A DNA stretch of 64,000 nt from Bifidobacterium pullorum subsp. saeculare (GTDB lineage: Bacteria > Actinomycetota > Actinomycetes > Actinomycetales > Bifidobacteriaceae): positions 1 through 64,000 of the forward strand of contig NZ_JACLYU010000003.1 of the NCBI RefSeq assembly GCF_016899725.1, read 5' to 3'. Below are positions 63,698 through 64,000 of the stretch, piece after piece. The position numbers and the translations under genes are program-made. A model generated the notes under the pieces. The model was given only the letters and a program-made list of their open reading frames with translations, was not told where the DNA came from and did no database searches. Within the stretch, counting starts at the first letter, position 1. Each line of letters starts with the position of its first letter.

Positions 63698-64000
63698 ATG
63701 AACACCAACGAACACACCGAGACCCCGGTCCAACCGCTGGGATTCAACCACCGCGACAGCCCCTGCGAGACGATGTTCCGCAGACTGGACGCCGAGGGCC
63801 GTCCCGCCTTCATCGGCTACCTGCCGTACGGCTTCCCCGACCCCGACGCCTCGCTGGACGCATTGCACACGATGGTCGGCCATGGGGTGGACGCCGTGGA
63901 GATCGGCCTGCCGTACTCCGACCCGGTGATGGACGGTCCTGTCATCCAGGCCGCCAGCCAGATCGCCTTGGGCGCCGGCGAACGCATCGCCGGCGTGTTC
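63698..64000 (+). CDS. trpA: Tryptophan synthase alpha chain (partial)
   Basis: The first 101 codons of TrpA, cut by the window edge. FIGYLPYGFPDPDASLDALHTMVGHGVDAVEIGLPYSDPVMDGPVIQAA is the family block with the catalytic glutamate (VEIG) and aspartate (YSDP). It splits indole-3-glycerol phosphate and passes indole to TrpB. GAGAGGA precedes the ATG, 34 bases after trpCB. Confidence 0.95.
   Translation, partial: MNTNEHTETPVQPLGFNHRDSPCETMFRRLDAEGRPAFIGYLPYGFPDPDASLDALHTMVGHGVDAVEIGLPYSDPVMDGPVIQAASQIALGAGERIAGVF

Overview
The window looks like a chromosomal segment of a G+C-rich Bifidobacterium (roughly two thirds G+C by eye). Pointers are a fused shikimate kinase/3-dehydroquinate synthase, a fused TrpC-TrpB, the alaS-ruvX-mltG-aroC-aroKB-aroQ order, a DUF3737 protein, and many genes whose start codon lies 6-7 bases after a -10 box (leaderless transcription). 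Species cannot be fixed from the sequence alone. No tRNA, rRNA or CRISPR array was found.

Layout. 1-3.4 kb is a stripped prophage: a tyrosine integrase reading left, then a holin-like protein, a secreted GH25/LysM lysin and a phi LC3-type holin. 3.4-5.5 kb has a small HTH gene and an apparently intact ISL3-family insertion sequence whose right end cuts into the riboflavin operon; only the last 44 codons of ribA and an intact ribH remain. 6-11.2 kb carries a hydrolase, an AEC carrier, and a LysR regulator between a TDT-family and a YeiH-family transporter whose upstream regions share the same palindrome. 11.3-20.3 kb is mixed: a YidC paralogue, phosphatase, MetE-like enzyme, VapBC-type toxin-antitoxin pair, a 5'-deleted uracil permease, a quinone reductase-like protein, BrnQ and DUF3737.

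20.4-22.5 kb is a decay hotspot: a GNAT gene with an internal deletion, azlC with a 5-bp tandem duplication, azlD with a 16-bp tandem duplication, and one of two fluoride-channel genes with an in-frame UGA. 23-33 kb is mostly transport (DHA2 drug exporter, OFA carrier, FetAB, a drug-type ABC pair) plus aspartate ammonia-lyase, a methyltransferase and a flavodoxin. 33-39.7 kb holds a tandem palindromic repeat, an acetyltransferase, a DEAD-box helicase, a small Nif11-like protein, a MATE exporter, and the xpt-pbuX purine salvage pair with a tandem repeat at its end.

39.9-64 kb is mostly conserved core: OatA-like acyltransferase, PcrA/UvrD helicase with a Gly/Ser/Tyr-rich tail, ribosomal protein S4, alanyl-tRNA synthetase, RuvX, MltG, the late shikimate genes (aroC, aroKB, aroQ), then hisF-hisI-trpE. 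A feoABC ferrous-iron operon on the opposite strand separates trpE from trpCB-trpA; the window ends inside trpA. Together the right half makes chorismate and takes it to tryptophan and histidine, while the left half shows loss of riboflavin synthesis, branched-chain amino acid export and one fluoride-channel partner.
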